Shown piece by piece: positions 60,645 through 64,000 of a DNA stretch of 64,000 nucleotides (positions are counted from its first letter, which is position 1; the number at the start of each line of letters is the position of its first letter). The notes below the pieces were generated by a model. The model was not told the origin of the DNA, made no database searches, and saw nothing but the letters and a program-made list of their open reading frames with translations. The position numbers were made by a program, and so were the translations under genes. Source of the DNA: Fulvivirga marina. Lineage in GTDB: Bacteria > Bacteroidota > Bacteroidia > Cytophagales > Cyclobacteriaceae. The stretch is from contig NZ_JAEUGD010000018.1 in the NCBI RefSeq assembly GCF_016775155.1, forward strand, positions 1 through 64,000, written 5' to 3'.

Positions 60645-60793
60645 AAGTCCCTCCTAATAAATCTGTTACATTTCAGTCCTGTACTCACAAATTCTACTTT
60701 CCAGAGTTCCAAATTTCTTTCTCTATATAGCTTCTTTATCAAAAAGGCTTCGCCTTCCAAAAGCCGTTCGCCTGTCGGGTCTGTATATATCAT
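60641..60793 (-). CDS. 50-residue soluble protein in a coupled chain
   Basis: An ORF starting 1 bp after the zinc-finger gene's stop (TPTGER-like start, then GEAFLIKKLYRERNLELWKV), with the composition of a real small protein. Its stop overlaps the ATG of the 31-residue peptide. Unknown function. Confidence 0.55.
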   Translation of the reverse strand: MIYTDPTGERLLEGEAFLIKKLYRERNLELWKVEFVSTGLKCNRFIRRDL

Positions 60794-60794
60794 T

Positions 60795-61394
60795 TTAGTT
60801 TTGTACCGCTTCATGATCATTAACTATGATTGTTTTCGAATTTTTATGTGCGGCCATGTGGCCATTGAGGGCTTTGACGGATGGAAAGGACTTGTGACAA
60901 TGTTCACATGTATACAACACTTCGTTTACAACTGGTTTACTGGTGTTGACAATGGTGTTTCCGGTGTGGTCCACCATTCGGCTTCGGTTTTCTGATGCTT
61001 TTTTAGCATATAATTCAGCATAGCTATAACCAGTATAGGCTCCGAAAACACAAAGAAATACTTTAGTCAGGCGTATTAAATAGTTTTCTGTAGGATCGAA
61101 TGGGTCAAAAAACAATATCTCTACTATGAGTATAAATATGGCAAATATGATAGGCTTGCGGCCAATTTTGTGAAATGTAAAAACCAAAACAGCTATCGCG
61201 AAAGCAAAGGAGTATGCAAAAGCGTAGATGTGCTTGAAATAATTACCGGCAACAGGTGAGATATTATAGTAGAGCTGATAGAGGTTAACGGTAAGTGGGA
61301 TTGTAATTGAGAGCACCCCTATAAAAATGAATTTACGGGAGAACATGAAGGTCTCCACTCTATCAAAAAAGCCATTGGTTTGTCTATTTTCCAT
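60795..61394 (-). CDS. Membrane protein with eukaryote-like C2H2 zinc finger
   Basis: A 199-residue protein with four predicted membrane helices (about 20-38, 55-75, 82-97 and 107-124). A cytoplasmic tail follows with one classical C2H2 finger: Cys163, Cys166, His179, His183 in YTCEHCHKSF ... KALNGHMAAH. The KALNGH segment recalls the QALGGH of plant zinc fingers. Classical C2H2 fingers are rare in bacteria outside Ros/MucR, which look different. It may bind DNA or protein at the membrane. Confidence 0.75.
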   Translation of the reverse strand: MENRQTNGFFDRVETFMFSRKFIFIGVLSITIPLTVNLYQLYYNISPVAGNYFKHIYAFAYSFAFAIAVLVFTFHKIGRKPIIFAIFILIVEILFFDPFDPTENYLIRLTKVFLCVFGAYTGYSYAELYAKKASENRSRMVDHTGNTIVNTSKPVVNEVLYTCEHCHKSFPSVKALNGHMAAHKNSKTIIVNDHEAVQN

Positions 61395-61438
61395 TAATTC
61401 AAGTTTTAATGCTCTCGATCAATTTCCGCGCCTCGGAA

Positions 61439-61693
61439 TTATTTATATATCTCTGTAGGGTCTACACGGTCGACTTCTCTCCCTCCTTGCCTATTCTCAT
61501 AGATAATGGCCTTTTTCCAATCTCCTTTGAGCGCTCCTACCAATAGCATTTTCCTAAATCTTCTTATCCCTACTGCTTGGTCTGGTTTACTGCGTTTGCT
61601 TTTTTTATCACGGGAATAGAATACCCTGGTCTGGTTATTATTCTTCAACACCCAACATCTCGTGAGTGATGTTGACTTTAGATTCTCAGGCAT
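61439..61693 (-). CDS. Small basic protein, unknown
   Basis: An 84-residue basic protein (FYSRDKKSKRSKPDQAVGIR; KKAIIYENRQGGREVDRVDP). Its start overlaps the end of the Rep-like gene by 8 bp, so it is coupled to it. No recognised domain. Possibly a nucleic-acid-binding accessory to replication. Confidence 0.6.
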   Translation of the reverse strand: MPENLKSTSLTRCWVLKNNNQTRVFYSRDKKSKRSKPDQAVGIRRFRKMLLVGALKGDWKKAIIYENRQGGREVDRVDPTEIYK

Positions 61694-63002
61694 GGGCTAT
61701 GATATATTTGTTATAGGCTGACAGGTAGGCTCGGGTGATCATATCATCATTGAGTCTTTCCAGATGCTTACGGTGCTTATTGAATAGCTCATATCGAGAA
61801 AGGTGTTTATGCCTGCCTTTTCCCCTCTGATGGTCTTCGAGTTGTCGTTTCATTTTTTGAAGCTCAATCTCATTGCGTACCTGCAGTTTTAAGGTTTCTT
61901 GTTTGAGGTACCACTTCCAGGTTTTCTTAAAGCCATTTTTTACATTGTATGGGCAGAAATACAGATCGGCTGGTGCTATCCATCGGTCTGGGGAACGCTT
62001 CAGGTAATCACATACCATTCGTATCCTGGTCAAACAGGACTCATGGTAGTTTTCCCATTGCCTTTCTGTGTAATCTGCTTTGAACCCTCTGTAAACAGAG
62101 GTCCAAATGCTGTTAAGGATAGATTTTTCTTCATAATCCTTGAAAGTTTTATCCGGATAAAGGGCATTTTTTGCATACTGCCAGAAGTTCCTGACCAGTT
62201 TGATATGAAAAATGCGCGCCGCCCCCCCGGCCTGCTGCTCTTGTTTCTCCTGTTTGGGATGCGGCTGCGGCATTTTTTCTGGTTCTGGTGAAGGGTTTGT
62301 TTCATCTTTTTTTAAAATATGGGCATTCAGGACTGTGGCTAAGGCCTCTTTTGCCTCTCTTTCATTCAAATCAGCGGCATTTTTTCTGGTGCTCTTGTCA
62401 AATGCTCCTGTTTCGTCTTCGCCGTGAGGCAAGACACACTTGTCCGGCTCATGACGGACGCCTTTTTCACTATACACATTGCTATTAATATTGTTATGCT
62501 CTTGTAGTTCGTGTACTAATCCCTGAATTTTTTTCCGATTCGCTTCGATATGGTTGTAAACAGGGGTTAGACTCGTGCCGCCTTCCTCTAGTTTTTGAAC
62601 TTTGTAAGCTCCTTTCCACATGACTTCAGGGTTTACCCACACTTCAATACCGTCTCCGGCATGGCGCTTTATTTCTTTAATAAAGCCTGCTTTGATAAGG
62701 CGTTCTTTGTGGTTATAAAGTGTTCTCACGGTACAGCCTTTACATGCTGCCAGACTGGACATATAGGTTCGGAATGACGGCATATTCACCAGGGAATACT
62801 CCGTTATAGCGGTCAGCTTATTAAGTTGCTTTAAATAGAGCCGGATGATGAGTTCGGCTGTTGCCCGGTGTGATGCATTGATCTTTTCTTTCAAGCCTGG
62901 ATGTTCTTTATTATATCCGTCAATAAAGGTTTTGAGGGCTTCAAATGTCTTAGAGAAGTTGAATGTCAGGGGTAGTTCTGTATTCTCGTTAAGCTCCGTC
63001 AT
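61686..63002 (-). CDS. Replication-initiator-like winged-helix protein
   Basis: A 438-residue protein. A winged-helix/HTH lies near residues 75-115 (FRTYMSSLAACKGCTVRTLY, NHKERLIKAGFIKEIKRHAG). A proline/charged linker follows (about 195-270), then a helical, DnaD-like or primase-helper-like C-terminus with a basic end. The layout resembles Bacteroidota plasmid and phage replication proteins. The specific family is not certain. It starts 14 bp inside the 68-residue gene upstream and would start replication of the element. Confidence 0.6.
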   Translation of the reverse strand: MTELNENTELPLTFNFSKTFEALKTFIDGYNKEHPGLKEKINASHRATAELIIRLYLKQLNKLTAITEYSLVNMPSFRTYMSSLAACKGCTVRTLYNHKERLIKAGFIKEIKRHAGDGIEVWVNPEVMWKGAYKVQKLEEGGTSLTPVYNHIEANRKKIQGLVHELQEHNNINSNVYSEKGVRHEPDKCVLPHGEDETGAFDKSTRKNAADLNEREAKEALATVLNAHILKKDETNPSPEPEKMPQPHPKQEKQEQQAGGAARIFHIKLVRNFWQYAKNALYPDKTFKDYEEKSILNSIWTSVYRGFKADYTERQWENYHESCLTRIRMVCDYLKRSPDRWIAPADLYFCPYNVKNGFKKTWKWYLKQETLKLQVRNEIELQKMKRQLEDHQRGKGRHKHLSRYELFNKHRKHLERLNDDMITRAYLSAYNKYIIAHA

Positions 63003-63195
63003 TATCTGTATATTTTAAGGTGCTAAGTGATACTTTGATGCTGTTTAGGTATTGCAGGGTGTCCTGAATCAGTGCCATAACCAATATGACGGAGCTGTCT
63101 CCTTCGTGTAATTTCTTCTCATTGATCTTATAGGCGGTCTCATACTTCCCGATTTCGTATTCTATATATTTGATCTGTTGATGTAAGCTTTTCAT
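62989..63195 (-). CDS. Small helical protein, unknown
   Basis: A 68-residue helical protein (IKYIEYEIGKYETAYKINEK; SVILVMALIQDTLQYLNSIK). Overlaps the replication-type gene by 14 bp. Function unknown. Confidence 0.6.
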   Translation of the reverse strand: MKSLHQQIKYIEYEIGKYETAYKINEKKLHEGDSSVILVMALIQDTLQYLNSIKVSLSTLKYTDNDGA

Positions 63196-63207
63196 GTTTA
63201 CATTGGT

Positions 63208-64000
63208 TTACACTCCGCAATGGCCTTCACATTCTTCAAAAAGTTCCAGTTGGTCTTCACTAAGGTTGGCTTGATCTAAAGGAATGCACTGTCGATGCAG
63301 GTATATAGGATATTTCACTCCTTTATTTTTACTATCCCGTAGGCGATAGTCTAATTCAACGGCTTGTTCCCATACCTTTGGGAATTGTCGTTTCAGTCGC
63401 AGCCAGCTTTCGTTGCCCTGGTATGGGCAAAAGAAACATGAACTCTTCGGCGGCACGGGCAATTTCATCTTTGCTAACCAGCGCACGCAATCTGACCGGG
63501 TATGTAAAGCATAGTTCAGTCCCTTTCCGGTGGACTTTTCTGTTTTGTAATTGCAGAATGGATAAACAAGTGTTTGCCATTTATTGTCTGGGTACCGTAC
63601 CCTCGAAATTTCATCCAGTGTAATGCCCAGCCATATCTCAGTGGCGGGTGTACGCCCGTACTTTTTTAGTCCATAATAATCTCTGATGGCTTTATTGACG
63701 CGTTTTACCTTATAATCACCAGTACATTGCCTTCTCAGGGTCCCCACCTCTCCATTGTCTTTTTTGATATAGGCAGGTATGGATGAAAACCATTTTCCAT
63801 TTTCATTTCGACCATTAATAAGTTCTTCATAAATGGAATGTTTGTTTTTGGCAATTACAATGGGAATGCCATCATTCCTGATTTGCCAATCCATCAGCCA
63901 TTCCAAATACATATAGGTATCTGGTAACTCTGCACCCGGATCAGCAAAAATGGCTATATCAGCTTTGGGCAACTCTTCCATACAGCTCATGAAATATAAA
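63208..64000 (-). CDS. PAPS-reductase/adenosine-nucleotide alpha-hydrolase-fold protein (N-terminus outside window)
   Basis: The frame stays open to the window edge, so the start lies beyond 64000. The visible part (over 260 residues) shows IAIFADPGAELPDTYMYLEW and later RRQCTGDYKVKRVNKAIRD, SSCFFCPYQGNESW and CIPLD. These are typical of phage- and element-borne PAPS reductase-like proteins with a C-terminal Cys cluster. The PP-loop SGG motif expected just upstream is not in the window. Such proteins occur in DNA-modification or nucleotide-salvage settings. The role here is unknown. Confidence 0.75.
   Translation of the reverse strand, partial: LYFMSCMEELPKADIAIFADPGAELPDTYMYLEWLMDWQIRNDGIPIVIAKNKHSIYEELINGRNENGKWFSSIPAYIKKDNGEVGTLRRQCTGDYKVKRVNKAIRDYYGLKKYGRTPATEIWLGITLDEISRVRYPDNKWQTLVYPFCNYKTEKSTGKGLNYALHTRSDCVRWLAKMKLPVPPKSSCFFCPYQGNESWLRLKRQFPKVWEQAVELDYRLRDSKNKGVKYPIYLHRQCIPLDQANLSEDQLELFEECEGHCGV

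Noticed and set aside
1-64000. CRISPR array or tRNA/rRNA genes
   Set aside because: No regularly spaced direct repeats with unique spacers and no cloverleaf or rRNA-like sequence seen on either strand; dispersed repeats are too few and irregular.

Overview
The window looks like Bacteroidota DNA, probably Cytophagales-like. The evidence is a type IX secretion (T9SS) C-terminal sorting domain, SprB-type repeats, lipoproteins with Bacteroidota-style S-C lipoboxes, Fn3-rich surface proteins and few Shine-Dalgarno sequences. No rRNA, tRNA, CRISPR array or core housekeeping gene was seen. Everything here is accessory DNA.

Layout. (1) Positions 1-9.7 kb hold about ten minus-strand, mostly single-gene units separated by inverted-repeat sites that look like integron attC sites. 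Many resemble defence genes: an HNH-Shedu fusion nuclease, a NucS/DUF91-like nuclease, a SLATT 2-TM protein, a HEPN-like protein and two trypsin-like proteases. An IS21-type end cuts the leftmost gene, and no integrase is visible. (2) Positions 10-21 kb hold a plus-strand gene interrupted by an in-frame TAG, then a minus-strand DNA-metabolism block: a membrane coiled-coil protein, a RecA-fold ATPase, a 1,875-residue C5-methyltransferase/helicase fusion, an N6-adenine methyltransferase and a PD-(D/E)XK protein. Three of these genes share an upstream motif. (3) Positions 21-38.5 kb hold a long minus-strand operon of secreted and surface proteins: a giant exported protein, a lipoprotein, an Fn3 protein, a SprB-repeat T9SS client, an outer-membrane barrel, and a trunk protein ending in a metzincin domain. 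The trunk's C-terminal third and the genes after it are clearly AT-richer, which suggests a swapped effector module with partner genes. (4) Positions 38.8-42.8 kb hold small regulators, a TPR lipoprotein and a short lipoprotein. (5) Positions 43.3-48.4 kb hold a second cassette-like array on the plus strand: an OLD-family nuclease and two unknown proteins. A group II-intron-like structured segment follows each gene. (6) Positions 48.4-58.7 kb hold a compact minus-strand block of 18 genes. These include a transglutaminase-fold cysteine protease, a protein with repeated hydrophobic-x-G-L-G motifs, a run of small beta-rich proteins, membrane proteins, an annexin-like repeat protein, a holin-like protein and two cell-wall lytic-type proteins. 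No tail or terminase gene is visible. I read this as a possible tailless virus-like or particle-forming module (inference). (7) Positions 58.9-64 kb hold small regulators, a frameshifted HEPN-like gene, a coupled chain of tiny ORFs, a membrane protein with a eukaryote-like C2H2 finger, a replication-initiator-like protein, and a PAPS-reductase-like protein cut by the window edge.

Blocks 2, 6 and 7 plausibly belong to one large phage- or plasmid-like element. Block 3 would be its surface or effector cargo, and blocks 1 and 5 would be defence-cassette cargo. The presence of these sequences is direct observation. The assignment to a single element and the virion interpretation are inference.
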